64,000 bases of DNA from Methanosarcina siciliae T4/M (GCF_000970085.1 NZ_CP009506.1:496001-560000); one strand, 5' to 3'. Shown: positions 34,466-44,147, counted from the first letter of the stretch. Numbers and translations: made by a program. Notes: a model not told the origin generated them from the sequence alone.

Positions 34466-37168
34466 TTAGCCGAGCAGCCTTTTCAGCTCATGTAGTTTGT
34501 TCAGGGCTTCAATTGGAGTCATCTCATCCGGGTTGACCTTTTTCAGGGCTGCTTCCACGGGGCTCAATCCCTTCGCCTTCTCCGAACTTCCACTTCCGCT
34601 GCCGGGATCGAAAAGCAGCATCTGGGTATAGCGGGCAGTTGCCTTGCTTTTCCTCTTTTTCCCGTTTTCGCTTTCCTCGGCTTCTTCAAGTACATTTTCC
34701 CTTTCAAGTTCCTTCAGGATCTCGTTTGCCCTTCCGATAACCTTTTCCGGGACTCCGGCAAGCCTTGCCACGTGGATTCCGTAACTCCTGTCTGTTGCTC
34801 CGGAGACTATTTTCCGCAGGAAAACAAGCTCGTGCCCATCTTCTTTTACTGCAATATGGTAGTTTTTTAGTCGCTTTAATTTCTCTTCCAGGGCTGTGAG
34901 CTGGTGATAGTGGGTTGCAAAAAGAGCCCTTACCCCGACCTTTCCCCTGTTGTGCAGGAACTCAACAACGGCTTTTGCAATGCTATACCCGTCATATGTG
35001 CTTGTTCCCCTGCCGATTTCGTCAAGCAGGACAAGGCTTTTCGGGCTTGCGTTGTTCAGGATATTTGCAAGCTCCACCATCTCGACCATAAAAGTGCTCT
35101 GCCCGCTTGCAAGGTCGTCAAAAGCCCCTATCCTTGTAAAGACCTGGTCGATAATGCCTACGGAAGCATAAGAAGCCGGGACAAAGGAACCCACCTGGGC
35201 CATAATTGCGACAAGGGCAGTCTGGCGCATATAGGTGGACTTTCCTGCCATGTTAGGGCCCGTAACAAGCAAAAACTGATTTTCCTTGCAGTCCATTTCG
35301 GTATCATTGGGCACAAAACCTCCGGATACGGTACTTTCTACTACCGGATGCCTCCCGTCCCTTATGAGGATCTTGCAGTCTTCGGTAAGCTGCGGGCGGG
35401 TATAGTTGTTGTTTTCAGCGGCTTCGGCAAGGCTTGCAAGGACATCCAGGGTCCCTATTCTTTCTGCGGTTTCCTGGAGTTCCCTTGAACGGGCTGAAAG
35501 AGTTCGTGTGATTTCGGCAAATATTTCGTATTCCAGAGCCACTGCCTTTTCGTTTGCTGTCAGGATCAAACTTTCTTTTTCTTTAAGTTCGGGGGTGAAG
35601 AAACGCTCGGCATTTGCCATTGTCTGCTTTCTTATGTAATCCTCAGGCACCTGGCTACTGTTTGCATGGGTAACCTCGATATAATAACCAAAGACTTTGT
35701 TGTAGCCGACTTTCAGGGACTTGATCCCGCTTCGCTCTCTTTCTTTCTGCTGGAAAGCTGCAATCCACTGTTTGCTGTTGCTTGAAATATCCCGGAATTC
35801 GTCAAGTTCCGCGCTGTATCCGGGTTTTATCATTCCTCCTTCCCGGACGGATATGGGGGGCTCATCCACGATTGCTATTTCGATCATCTCAGCAAGTTCT
35901 TCCAGTTCGGAAAAAGAGGCAAGCCCTTCTGCAATCTCTTTTAACATTTCGAACCTGGCTTTTTCCAGCAGGGAGTCCCGGAGGGGGGGAACAACATCCA
36001 GAGATTTCTTCAGGGCTACGAGGTCTCGAGCGCTGGCATTTCCGTATACTATCCTCCCTACCAGGCGTTCGATGTCTCTTACATCCGAGAGCCAGTCCCT
36101 TATATCGTAGCGGAGCAGCGAGTCTTCTGCGAGTTCTTCTACCGCGTTCAGCCTGAGGTTGATTTTTTCCACGGAAAGCAGGGGCTTTAAAAGCCATTTT
36201 TTCAGGGTGCGGTTTCCCATCGGTGTTTTTGTGCAGTTCAGGGTCCTGTAGAGGGAATTTTCGTCCCCTTCATCCCTCACATTTTTTACGATTTCGAGGT
36301 TGCGCAGGGTAATTGAGTCCAGGACCATGAACTCGGTGTTTGAGTAGGTTCTGAGGGTGTTGATATGAGAAAGGTCCCTCATCTGTGTGGTCTTTGCATA
36401 CTCAAGGGCGGCCCAGGCTGAGTATACCGCAAACTCCAGTTTTTCACAGCCCATACCCTCGAGGGTTGCAACCCCGAAATGGGTTTTTAATTTTTCTCCG
36501 GCATCTTCGATTCCGAAAACCTCGGGGGTAAATTCCTGTACAATTGTCTGCTCCCTTAACCTGCCTGTAAGCTCTGAATTCCCGTACAGGGACGGGGGTA
36601 GGATGCATTCTGCAGGGTGCATGCGGGCAAGTTCGCTGAGGAGTTTGTCAAAGTTTTCCGAGTCCGTAAACTGGGTTGTAAGGAACTCCCCTGTCGAGAT
36701 ATCGAGGAAAGAGATCCCGAATTCCATTTCCTTTTCTCCGCTCTTCCCGGATTTCCCTACCTCTCTTCCCGCAACTGCCATGAGGTAATTGTTTGAGGCA
36801 TCCGAAAACATGGAAGAGTCTATTGCCGTTCCGGGGGTTACAACCCTGACAACCCCTCGCTTCACAACTCCTTTTGCCTGCTTCGGGTTTTCGAGCTGTT
36901 CGCAGATGGCTACCTTGTATCCCTTATTTATCAGCCTGGGCAGGTAGGTGTCAATTGCGTGGTGGGGAATTCCTGCAAGCGGCATTCTCTCTCCTTTTCT
37001 GTCCTTTCCCCTGGCTGTCAGGGTAATTTCCAGTTCCTTTGCAATGGTTTTTGCGTCTTCCCCAAAGGACTCGTAGAAGTCTCCCATCCTGAAGAAGATA
37101 AGGGTGTCGGGGTATGCCTGCTTGGCTTCGTAGTACTGGCGCATTGCAGGGGTCATCATTTCTGTCAT
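34466..37168 (-). CDS. mutS: DNA mismatch repair ATPase MutS
   Basis: 900 residues. The N-terminal mismatch-reading motif is FFRMGDFYESFGEDA (Phe-x-Glu). The connector and lever regions follow. The C-terminal ABC ATPase has Walker A GPNMAGKSTYMRQ, the N-3 region, VEMVELANILNNAS, Walker B LVLLDEIGRGTSTYDG and ATHYHQLT. The C-terminal dimer segment ends NKLHELKRLLG. It recognises mispairs and recruits MutL, encoded downstream. A short coiled, charged insertion (EAEESENGKKRKSKATAR) is at about 820. First gene of the mutS-mutL unit. Length and motifs are those of bacterial MutS1. Confidence 0.96.
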   Translation of the reverse strand: MTEMMTPAMRQYYEAKQAYPDTLIFFRMGDFYESFGEDAKTIAKELEITLTARGKDRKGERMPLAGIPHHAIDTYLPRLINKGYKVAICEQLENPKQAKGVVKRGVVRVVTPGTAIDSSMFSDASNNYLMAVAGREVGKSGKSGEKEMEFGISFLDISTGEFLTTQFTDSENFDKLLSELARMHPAECILPPSLYGNSELTGRLREQTIVQEFTPEVFGIEDAGEKLKTHFGVATLEGMGCEKLEFAVYSAWAALEYAKTTQMRDLSHINTLRTYSNTEFMVLDSITLRNLEIVKNVRDEGDENSLYRTLNCTKTPMGNRTLKKWLLKPLLSVEKINLRLNAVEELAEDSLLRYDIRDWLSDVRDIERLVGRIVYGNASARDLVALKKSLDVVPPLRDSLLEKARFEMLKEIAEGLASFSELEELAEMIEIAIVDEPPISVREGGMIKPGYSAELDEFRDISSNSKQWIAAFQQKERERSGIKSLKVGYNKVFGYYIEVTHANSSQVPEDYIRKQTMANAERFFTPELKEKESLILTANEKAVALEYEIFAEITRTLSARSRELQETAERIGTLDVLASLAEAAENNNYTRPQLTEDCKILIRDGRHPVVESTVSGGFVPNDTEMDCKENQFLLVTGPNMAGKSTYMRQTALVAIMAQVGSFVPASYASVGIIDQVFTRIGAFDDLASGQSTFMVEMVELANILNNASPKSLVLLDEIGRGTSTYDGYSIAKAVVEFLHNRGKVGVRALFATHYHQLTALEEKLKRLKNYHIAVKEDGHELVFLRKIVSGATDRSYGIHVARLAGVPEKVIGRANEILKELERENVLEEAEESENGKKRKSKATARYTQMLLFDPGSGSGSSEKAKGLSPVEAALKKVNPDEMTPIEALNKLHELKRLLG

Positions 37169-37468
37169 TTTTCAACTCACTGTAAGCCTTGAATCGTTAA
37201 TATCCACAGTTGTTAAGTTCTAAACTAAGAACAATATCTAAATGAACGGGAAAATCTGAATAAATGGTAGGGTTTTAGCGGCTGGCTACTTCAGTTAAGC
37301 AGCATGTTCCCTTTCCGCATATACACCTGACCCGAGCATAGGTATAGTATCTGTTTTAGTATCAATCCGAACATCAGTTTAAAATACTATGCCTTTATCT
37401 TCAATCATGCTTCTTATATATAATTTAACAATTCGGGACTGTAAGCCTTATCAAAGGAGGGAATTGCT
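37169..37468. other. divergent promoter region between mutS and the zinc-ribbon gene
   Basis: 300 bp; the TATA-like CTTATATATAATTTAAC at 37410-37426 lies about 45 bp before the zinc-ribbon gene start and is a likely promoter for it. Nothing else recognised. Confidence 0.4.
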
Positions 37469-37789
37469 CTGAGCCATGAAAAATTAGTTGAAGTCTGTCC
37501 TGTCTGCGGGAACGCGGATATTTACTATGAGGTTGGTGGATATGTAGGTTCAGTCTACCACTGCAAAGAGTGCGGGTATGTCGGAGCTTTTGTTGTTGAG
37601 GCTAATGAGGAAATGATTGATAAAATAAAAGAAACTTATAAGCGGGAAAAGAGAAAGGAAAAGAAAGAGGAAGAGAAAAAGGAAATAGAAGAGGAAATGG
37701 AAGAGGAAGAGAAAAAGGAAATGGAAGAGAAAAAGGAAATGGAAGAGAAAAAGGAAATGGAAGAGGAAATGGAAAAAGGAGATGAATAA
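37469..37789 (+). CDS. zinc-ribbon protein with a Glu/Lys/Met-rich tail, CUG start
   Basis: 106 residues. Residues 1-50 form a zinc ribbon: SHEKLVEVCPVCGNADIYYE with CxxC, then YHCKECGYVGAFVVEA with the second CxxC. The remaining part is a highly charged helix built from EEMEEE/KKEME repeats. No AUG, GUG or UUG is available at the start: the only codon spaced properly (eight bases) after AAAGGAGG (37454-37460) is CUG at 37469, in frame with SHEKLVE. The AUG at 37476 is in another frame and hits a stop at once. Archaeal small zinc-ribbon proteins of this type are of unknown function. Confidence 0.75.
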   Translation: MSHEKLVEVCPVCGNADIYYEVGGYVGSVYHCKECGYVGAFVVEANEEMIDKIKETYKREKRKEKKEEEKKEIEEEMEEEEKKEMEEKKEMEEKKEMEEEMEKGDE

Positions 37790-38102
37790 AATCCAATGAT
37801 ATACTTCCTTTTTTATATTTCTCTGGAACTTTATTTGTAATTTTATCTCCTGTTCATCTCATTGACCTTCGGTTTTTCATAGTACCTGGCTTTCGTGGAT
37901 TCTTTTCTCTCTTTTGGAAATGGCTGCATGCTTCGCAGTCGGGGAGCCCTCCGGGTTCAAAAACAAATTTAATAATCCGGGCACGAGTTTCGGAATAAAC
38001 TCAAAGAAGAGAAAAAGGCTTGAAAACGGACTATGCAGCAAAATAGGGTTGAAAAAACGCAACAAAACGCGTAAAAACGCCAAAAATTCGAATGAATTCT
38101 GG

Positions 38103-38177
38103 TGGGGCCGCTGAGATTCGAACTCAAGTCGCAAGACCCCCAGCCTTGCAGGATGGACCAAGCTACCCTACGGCCCC
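38103..38177 (-). tRNA. tRNA-Pro (anticodon GGG)
   Basis: A 75-nt cloverleaf on the reverse strand. The acceptor stem GGGGCCG pairs perfectly with CGGCCCC, discriminator A. The D-arm holds TAGGGTAGCTTGGTCC. The anticodon stem CAAGG/TCTTG closes loop CTGGGGG with anticodon GGG. The T-arm is CTGAG TTCGAAT CTCAG. The CCA is not encoded. Confidence 0.92.
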
Positions 38178-38355
38178 GCAGAGCAGATTCTATTTCTTTG
38201 ATGACAACGGATTACCCTGCTTGCCATCAGCCAACTATTGTAATTAAACATGTAGTATAAATGAGTATCGGTAGAGGAAAGCCATTCCTCTATTTTTGTT
38301 ATTTTTTTGAGTGTTGATCAGCATTTTTTGCGTGGGGTTTTCCAGGCATTCTGGC

Positions 38356-38979
38356 TTACGGTTTCTGAACCTCGGGCTCAGAAGGGTTGCTCAGTATGCT
38401 TTTTGCCCTCAGTACTCTCTGGACTATTGTAATATGGGAGAATATGGCTATCAGCACAAGGGCCCATCCAAGGAAACCTGAGAAGGCACCCAGGGCCAGG
38501 ATTAGCATCCTTTCGGTTCTCTCAGCAATTCCTACCGATAGTTTCCTGCAGCCTGCGGATTCGGCCCGGGCGCGAGTGTAGCTTACCAGAAAAGAGCCGA
38601 TCAGTGCAAAGCCTGCCCAGAGCCATCCTTCCATCCCGAGGAAGGGGACAAAGCTGAGCCGGCCATAAATTGCTCCGGTCATGATTCCAAGGAACATCAT
38701 GCCGTCGGAATAGCGGTCGCAAACCGAGTCGAGGACGCCTCCGAAGGGAGTGGTCCTGCCTTTCGCTCTTGCGACCCCTCCATCAAGGATATCAAAAACT
38801 CCGCTGAAGAGGATCAGGATCCCTCCTTCAAAAGGTTTGCCCAGCGCGAATGCAATTCCTGCAGCCACGCTTACCGCAAAACCCAGCAGGGTCAGAGTGT
38901 TTGGAGAGAGGGGTACTGAGCGGGCAAACGGAATTACCAGCTTTCTTGCGCTGTTTTTCAGGTCTTCGAATATTTCAAT
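38356..38979 (-). CDS. CDP-alcohol phosphatidyltransferase family membrane protein (archaeal phospholipid synthesis)
   Basis: About 207 residues if started at the AUU at 38979; a GUG at 38868 would remove a conserved N-terminal part. Upstream of the GUG the frame reads IFEDLKNSARKLVIPFARSV, then PLSPNTLTLLGFAVSVAAGI, the typical start of these enzymes (LSPNxLTLLG), so a longer start is needed; a UAA four codons before the AUU limits the choice. The CDP-alcohol motif is complete: DGGVARAKGRTTPFGGVLDS plus CDRYSD. About six membrane spans. It joins a CDP-activated archaeal lipid with an alcohol phosphate, perhaps inositol or glycerol phosphate; the substrate cannot be told. The start codon is uncertain. 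Confidence 0.8.
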   Translation of the reverse strand: MEIFEDLKNSARKLVIPFARSVPLSPNTLTLLGFAVSVAAGIAFALGKPFEGGILILFSGVFDILDGGVARAKGRTTPFGGVLDSVCDRYSDGMMFLGIMTGAIYGRLSFVPFLGMEGWLWAGFALIGSFLVSYTRARAESAGCRKLSVGIAERTERMLILALGAFSGFLGWALVLIAIFSHITIVQRVLRAKSILSNPSEPEVQKP

Positions 38980-39235
38980 CCCATCCTTTTATCTGGCTAT
39001 TTTATCTGGCTATTTTATCTGGTTATTAATGCTGCATATACGGATATAGTCTTATCTTTTTTCTAAAGATTTAGGCCTTCGGGTTCTGCGCAGTCCTTTG
39101 AAAGAGCCCTTTAAAAACTTTAAGGGCAACTTTCCTGATTGAATGGTCTGCAGGAATGGAATTCTCCAGAAAAGGGTTTTAAGGATCGGTATATGAATAA
39201 AGTCGCACGAGTTTAAAATGATATGGAGTTAAAAT

Positions 39236-40384
39236 ATGAATATAGTGGAAGAACACAGGGAAAAATGTACACAATGCGGACAGTGCCTTTCAGTCTGCCC
39301 CCGGTACGATGACCTCGGTTTGCTTGATCTGCTTTACGGGTATCTGGAGGGAAGTTCAGGAATTGAGCCTGATTCCCTGCTGCGCTGCCTTACCTGCGGG
39401 CTTTGTGCCGATGCCTGCCCCGAAGCCCTGGGTATCAAGATGCTTATCTCTCCTGCCCGGCAGAAATGGGTACGTGAACACGGGCTTACGGACAGGCAGA
39501 CTATGGCAGACCCTGATGCTGAAAATAATCTTTTCAAAAAGGTTGCTGAAATGGATGACGTTCCTGAGTATAAAGACGGTCCTGGCTCTGTCGTGTATTT
39601 CCCGGGCTGCGCTGGTACCTATATTAACAAAAATATGGCGCAAGCAACCGTTTCCCTGCTGGAAAAGGCGGGAGTCGATTATACAGTCCTGAGCGGGCTT
39701 AAATACTGCTGCGGAGCAGTTTCGGCAGGGGCGGGAAACCCGGCTCCGATTCTGCGGAACGGACAGCGAAATATCGATGAGGTCCGGAAGAGGGGTGCCA
39801 AAATCTTGCTTACAGCCTGTCCCGGTTGTTTTAAAGCTTTTAAGGAAATTTATCCAAAAATGTTCGGGGAACTGGACTTTGAGGTGCTGCAGGTCTCACA
39901 GTACCTGGAACGCCTGCTTATGGATGAAAAACTTGCTCCTGAAGCTGCTCTTCAATACAGGGTCTTTTACCATGACCCCTGCCATCTTACCCGGGTAATG
40001 GGCGTCTACAGGGAAGCAAGAAACGTGCTCGAAAATATTCCCGGCACCGAGCTTGCAAACAAAACCCCCGAAAATTCAGCCTGTTGCGGGTTCGGAGGCG
40101 GGGTAAGAGTTAACTATCCTTCCGATTCCCTTTCAGTTGCTTCGGACCGCTACAGGGCTGCCGGGAAACTGGGCTGTGATGTGATCATAACCAACTGCGG
40201 TGGATGTATGCAGAACCTTATTGAAGCCGGGGAAGATGAGAAGATAAAGGTCTTTGACCTCGCTGAATACCTTTGCCTTGCTTGCGGAGTAAAAATCAAG
40301 CGAGAAGATCAGAAAATGCTCGAGCTTGTAAACCGGGCTTACAAGTCCTGTATTTCAGGATATCAGGAACCTGATTTGCCATAA
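39236..40384 (+). CDS. HdrD-like iron-sulfur protein with two CCG domains
   Basis: 382 residues. Two 4Fe-4S ferredoxin clusters at the N-terminus: CTQCGQCLSVCP (Cys11, 14, 17, 21) and CLTCGLCADACP. Two CCG domains follow: FPGCAGTY, KYCCGAV, ACPGCF, and then DPCHLTR, ACCGFGGGVR, NCGGCMQN. This is the layout of heterodisulfide reductase subunit D and related reductases, where CCG motifs bind the non-cubane cluster that reduces CoM-S-S-CoB. No hdrE-like b-type cytochrome gene is adjacent. It sits just before the methylamine operon in the same direction, separated by about 870 bp, which fits a role in methylotrophic energy metabolism. GGAG precedes the ATG by about 7 bases. Confidence 0.88.
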   Translation: MNIVEEHREKCTQCGQCLSVCPRYDDLGLLDLLYGYLEGSSGIEPDSLLRCLTCGLCADACPEALGIKMLISPARQKWVREHGLTDRQTMADPDAENNLFKKVAEMDDVPEYKDGPGSVVYFPGCAGTYINKNMAQATVSLLEKAGVDYTVLSGLKYCCGAVSAGAGNPAPILRNGQRNIDEVRKRGAKILLTACPGCFKAFKEIYPKMFGELDFEVLQVSQYLERLLMDEKLAPEAALQYRVFYHDPCHLTRVMGVYREARNVLENIPGTELANKTPENSACCGFGGGVRVNYPSDSLSVASDRYRAAGKLGCDVIITNCGGCMQNLIEAGEDEKIKVFDLAEYLCLACGVKIKREDQKMLELVNRAYKSCISGYQEPDLP

Positions 40385-40940
40385 CTTTTTCTGGGGATTT
40401 TCCTCCGGGTTCTTTCTTCTCTGAATTTTTCCCTGAGATTTTTTCCTTTTTTGATCCCTTCGATTCTCTTTTTCTTTCTCCCTTTTCCCCTAATTCTATT
40501 CTTTTGCCACAGGCACTAAATCATCGCAAAAGTCTGAGCCGGTGAAATCTTTAGTATATATTATTTTCTCTTTTTTCCAGTTTTCTAACCTGAGTTCTGT
40601 CCAAACCCCGGGAAGAACAAAAGTCCTGCTTAAAAAAGGAATTTTTGTTCATCAATCAAATTTTATGGTTCTTAATTATGCTGAAAAACAGCTTTAGTAG
40701 ACTTCCTATGTCTTTGTGTGTTTTACAATTAAATATTTTTTCTCTTTTAATATTTTTGCTGAAATTTCTACCGTTAACTTTATTTTTCCCGCCTTTATAT
40801 ACCTTTAAAAATTCATTTTTTATAGTTCCTATTTATATTTTTCGTTTTGCTTCGTTTTTTTTATTTAGAACACTCCCTTCAAAACATTTTAACCAAAAAG
40901 TATTTATTTAACACTTGGTTTCACCACACTCCTTCTAACA
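40385..40940. other. T-rich intergenic region after the HdrD-like gene
   Basis: 550 bp rich in T runs directly after the stop codon (likely terminator) and AT-rich thereafter. A forward frame at 40645-40911 codes only Phe/Leu-rich low-complexity sequence and is not credible. Confidence 0.4.
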
Positions 40941-41257
40941 AAATATTTATACCAGTAAATCGAACTTTAACTTGGAGACCTCTATGATGAGTAAACAGAC
41001 GGGATTTAAAATGGCACCAAAAACACTCCCTCTGCTAAAGTACTCATGAACCCCGATCAGGACAATAAGTAATTTTGCCTGATTTCTCAGTTTCGCCTGT
41101 AGTAATCATGATTCCCTACCTGTGGTTATCGTGAATTACTTCTTGTGCACTCATGACTCGTTGAGCGTGAGCTGATATCTCAATAGTTCATGATTATTCA
41201 TGATACTTACGGGTAGAGGCGTCTCCATAGTTGAAAAACTAAAACGGAGGATGCAAT
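40941..41257 (+). promoter_or_regulatory. promoter and long leader of the mtbC-mttB-mttC operon
   Basis: The TATA-like AAATATTTATACC at 40941-40953 predicts a start near 40975 and a leader of about 280 nt before mtbC. Long 5' leaders are known for methyltransferase genes of Methanosarcina. The leader contains several CATGA repeats (41046, 41149, 41190, 41199) and a possible 21-codon frame at 40984-41049. Confidence 0.5.
40984..41049 (+). CDS. possible 21-residue leader peptide in the methylamine operon leader
   Basis: The short frame ATGATGAGTAAACAG... encodes MMSKQTGFKMAPKTLPLLKY plus S and ends at UGA 41047-41049. GGAG lies eight bases upstream (CTTGGAGACCTCT). It falls just after the predicted transcription start. 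It could be a leader peptide acting in control of the operon, or a chance frame. No homology claim is made. Confidence 0.3.
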   Translation: MMSKQTGFKMAPKTLPLLKYS

Positions 41258-41899
41258 ATTAGCAAAGAAGAATTGCTTCAGGAACTTGCAGGCGCTGTAA
41301 TCACCTGTAAGAAGGATGCGGTACTCGCTGCCGTTGAAAAGGCAAAAGGAGAACTGGATCCCTCCGAAATCATTGAAAACGGGCTTGCAGCAGGCATGAA
41401 CGAAGTGGGTGTCCTCTTTGAGAGGGGCAAACTTTTCTTACCCCATGTGATGATGGCTGCTGACGCAATGACTGCCGGAGTTGAAGCCTTAAAGGATCTT
41501 ATGCCTGAAGGCTCTGCCAGTTCCAAAATGGGCGTTATTGTGAACGGTACCGTGGAAGGCGATGTCCATGACATCGGGAAATCCATCGTATCCACCATGC
41601 TCCAGTCCGCTGGTTTTGAAGTGTACGACATCGGCCGTGATGTTCCGATCAAGAACTTTGTCGAAAAAGCAAAGGAAGTCAATGCCGACATGATCGGACT
41701 TTCTGCTCTTATGACCACTACCCTTGCCGGCCAGAGAGAAGTTATCGAACTCCTCAAGGAAGAAGGTCTCAGGGAGAAAGTAAAGGTCATGATCGGAGGC
41801 GCTCCGGCTACCCAGGCCTGGGCTGAGAAGATCGGTGCAGACTGTTATGCTGAAAACGCAAGCGAGGCAGTTGCCAAGGCAAAGGAGATCTTGGCTTAA
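41258..41899 (+). CDS. mtbC: dimethylamine corrinoid protein
   Basis: 213 residues, a cobalamin-binding methyl carrier. The N-terminal helical cap has LFERGKLFLPHVMMAADAM. The Rossmann-like domain carries the B12-binding signature VEGDVHDIGKSIVSTML (D-x-H-x-x-G with the cobalt-ligand His), then LSALMTTT and VMIGGAPATQAWAEKIGADC. It receives the methyl group from MtbB and passes it to coenzyme M through MtbA, which is not in this window. The start: AACGGAGG at 41244-41250 is followed, seven bases on, by AUU at 41258, giving MSKEELLQELAGAVITC; no AUG fits, since AUG 41251 meets a stop and a UUG at 41273 would drop the conserved start. First gene of mtbC-mttB-mttC. Confidence 0.88.
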   Translation: MSKEELLQELAGAVITCKKDAVLAAVEKAKGELDPSEIIENGLAAGMNEVGVLFERGKLFLPHVMMAADAMTAGVEALKDLMPEGSASSKMGVIVNGTVEGDVHDIGKSIVSTMLQSAGFEVYDIGRDVPIKNFVEKAKEVNADMIGLSALMTTTLAGQREVIELLKEEGLREKVKVMIGGAPATQAWAEKIGADCYAENASEAVAKAKEILA

Positions 41900-41925
41900 A
41901 TTATTCTCATTCGGAGGTTACAAAA

Positions 41926-43413
41926 ATGGCAAAAAATAATGCAGTTGCAGGATTTAATGCACTTAATGGTGTAGAATTAAATCTTTTTACCACTGATGAA
42001 CTCAAAGCAATCCACTACGCTACCATGGAAGTTCTGATGGACCCCGGTGTTCAGGTCTCTGATCCTGAAGCCAGGCAGATCTTCAAGGAAAATGGCTGCG
42101 AAGTTGACGAAAAAACAAATGTTGTAAAGATCCCTGAATACCTTGTAAGAAGAGCTCTTCAGCTCGCTCCCTCCAGGTTTGTCCTCTGGGGCCGCGACAA
42201 GAAGTTTAACACTGTCCAGGAATGCGGTGGTAAAGTACACTGGACCTGTTTCGGTACAGGCGTTAAGATGTGCAAGTACCAGGACGGTAAGTACGTAACC
42301 GTTGATTCCGTGGAACAGGACATCGCAGACATAGCAAAGCTCTGTGACTGGGCTGAAAACATCGACTACTTCTCCCTCCCTGTCTCCGCAAGAGATGTTG
42401 CAGGTCAGGGTGCCCAGGACGTTCATGAAACCCTCACCCCAATCGCAAACACCTCAAAGCACTACCACCACATCGATCCCGTCGGCGAAAATGTCGAATA
42501 CTACCGGGACATCGTAACAGCCTACTACGGCGGCGATGAAGAAGAAGCCAGGAAAAAACCGATCTTCTCCATGCTCCTCTGCCCGACCAGCCCTCTAGAG
42601 CTCAGTGTCAATGCCTGCCAGGTTATCATTAAGGGTGCACGTTTCGGAATGCCTGTAAACGTCCTGAGTATGGCAATGTCCGGTGGGTCTTCACCTGTCT
42701 ACCTTGCTGGAACTCTTGTAACCCACAACGCAGAAGTTCTTGCAGGTATCACCCTTGCTCAGCTCACAGTCCCCGGTGCTAAGGTCTGGTACGGAAGCTC
42801 TACAACAACATTTGACCTGAAGAAAGGCACTGCTCCCGTTGGATCTCCCGAACTCGGCCTGATCAGCGCATCTGTCGCAAAGCTCGCCCAGTTCTATGGC
42901 CTCCCCGCATTCGTGGCAGGCACCTAGTCTGATGCAAAGATCCCGGACAACCAGGCAGGACACGAAAAAACAATGACTTGCCTTCTTCCAGCCCTTGCAG
43001 GTGCAAACACTCTGTACGGCGCCGGGATGCTTGAACTCGGTATGACCTTCTCTATGGAACAGCTCCTTATTGACAACGACATCATCAGGATGACCAAGAA
43101 AGCTCTTCAGGGAGTTCCTGTAAATGAGGAAACCCTTGCTGTCGAATCCATTCAGAAAGTAGGTATCGGAAACAACTTCCTTGCCCTCAAACAGACCAGA
43201 CAACTTGTGAACTACCCGTCTGACCCCATGCTTATTGACAGGCGCATGTTCGGAGACTGGGCGGCAGCCGGATCAAAGGACCTGGCATCCGCTGCACACG
43301 ACAAGGTCGTAGATGTTCTCAAGAATCACGTTGTCAAACCAATCGATTCAGACATTCTTAAGGATATGCAGGCTGTCGTGGACAGAGCTGACAAAGCCTT
43401 CAGAGGCATGTAA
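41926..43413 (+). CDS. mttB: trimethylamine methyltransferase with in-frame UAG (pyrrolysine)
   Basis: 495 residues with UAG read through. The frame ends nominally at UAG 42925-42927 (codon 334, context FVAGT-UAG-SDAKIP) and continues unbroken to UAA at 43411-43413. The downstream part (DNQAGHEKTMTCLLPALAGA, TLYGAGMLELGMTFSMEQL) is plain MttB sequence. Pyrrolysine at residue 334 is the known position in this family, where it sits in the active site and holds the methylamine for transfer to Co(I) of MttC. CGGAGG precedes the AUG by eight bases. Second gene of the operon, 26 bp after mtbC. Confidence 0.97.
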
Positions 43414-43441
43414 TTATACCAGATATTCAGGAGATCTAAAA

Positions 43442-44092
43442 ATGGCAAGCAAAGAAGAAATCATTGCAAAAGCAAAAGATGCAATCACTGATTTTGATGA
43501 GGACCTTGCAGCAGAAGTTGCAGAAGAAGCTCTTGCTGCAGGGATTGACCCGATAGAGCTCATTGAAAAGGGCTTTACCGCAGGCATGCAGGAAGTAGGA
43601 GAACAGTTTGAACAGGGTTCCCTTTTCCTCCCCCACGTGCTTGCAGCTGCCGAAGCAATGAACTCAGGCATGGAAGTTATTAAGCCGGAAATGGAAAAAC
43701 GCAAGGCTGAGACCAAGAGCCTCGGAACCGTTGTCATCGGTACCATCGAAGGCGACATCCACTCCATCGGAAAGGATATTGTTGCCTCCATGCTCAACAT
43801 TGCAGGCTTTAAAGTCGTAGACCTCGGCAGAGACGTCCTGATAAAGACCTTTGTCGAAAAGGCAAAGGAAATCAAACCACAGATCATCGCATCCTCCGCC
43901 CTTATGACCACAACCATGGTCAACCAGATCCAGATCGAGGAACAGCTGAAAGAAGCAGGCGTCCGCGACCAGGTTATGACCATGGTCGGTGGCGCACCCG
44001 TTACTCAGGACTGGGCTGACAAGATCGGCGCAGACCTCTATGGAGAAAGTGCCACCGATGTAGTCAGCAAGGTAAGAGCAGCTTTACTCTAA
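43442..44092 (+). CDS. mttC: trimethylamine corrinoid protein
   Basis: 216 residues. An AUG at 43442 follows CAGGAG; the open frame extends 129 bp upstream over the end of mttB but the family start MASKEEIIAKAKDAI is here. The helical cap has FEQGSLFLPHVLAAAEAMNS and the B12 site is IEGDIHSIGKDIVASML (D-x-H-x-x-G), then ASSALMTTTMVNQIQ and VGGAPVTQDWADKIGADLYG. It carries the methyl group taken by MttB from trimethylamine to the CoM methyltransferase MtbA. A 12-bp hairpin follows the gene, so mttP is probably transcribed from its own promoter as well. Confidence 0.95.
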   Translation: MASKEEIIAKAKDAITDFDEDLAAEVAEEALAAGIDPIELIEKGFTAGMQEVGEQFEQGSLFLPHVLAAAEAMNSGMEVIKPEMEKRKAETKSLGTVVIGTIEGDIHSIGKDIVASMLNIAGFKVVDLGRDVLIKTFVEKAKEIKPQIIASSALMTTTMVNQIQIEEQLKEAGVRDQVMTMVGGAPVTQDWADKIGADLYGESATDVVSKVRAALL

Positions 44093-44104
44093 AAAAGGTT
44101 CAAT

Positions 44105-44147
44105 AAGCAGAAAACGTAGAAGATCCGATCAAATGCGTTTCCTGCTT
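44105..44147 (+). terminator. hairpin after mttC
   Basis: The arms AAGCAGAAAACG and CGTTTCCTGCTT (11 of 12 pairs) are followed by AACTTTATTTTG. Likely terminator or 3'-end stabilising structure of the mtbC-mttB-mttC transcript. Confidence 0.5.
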
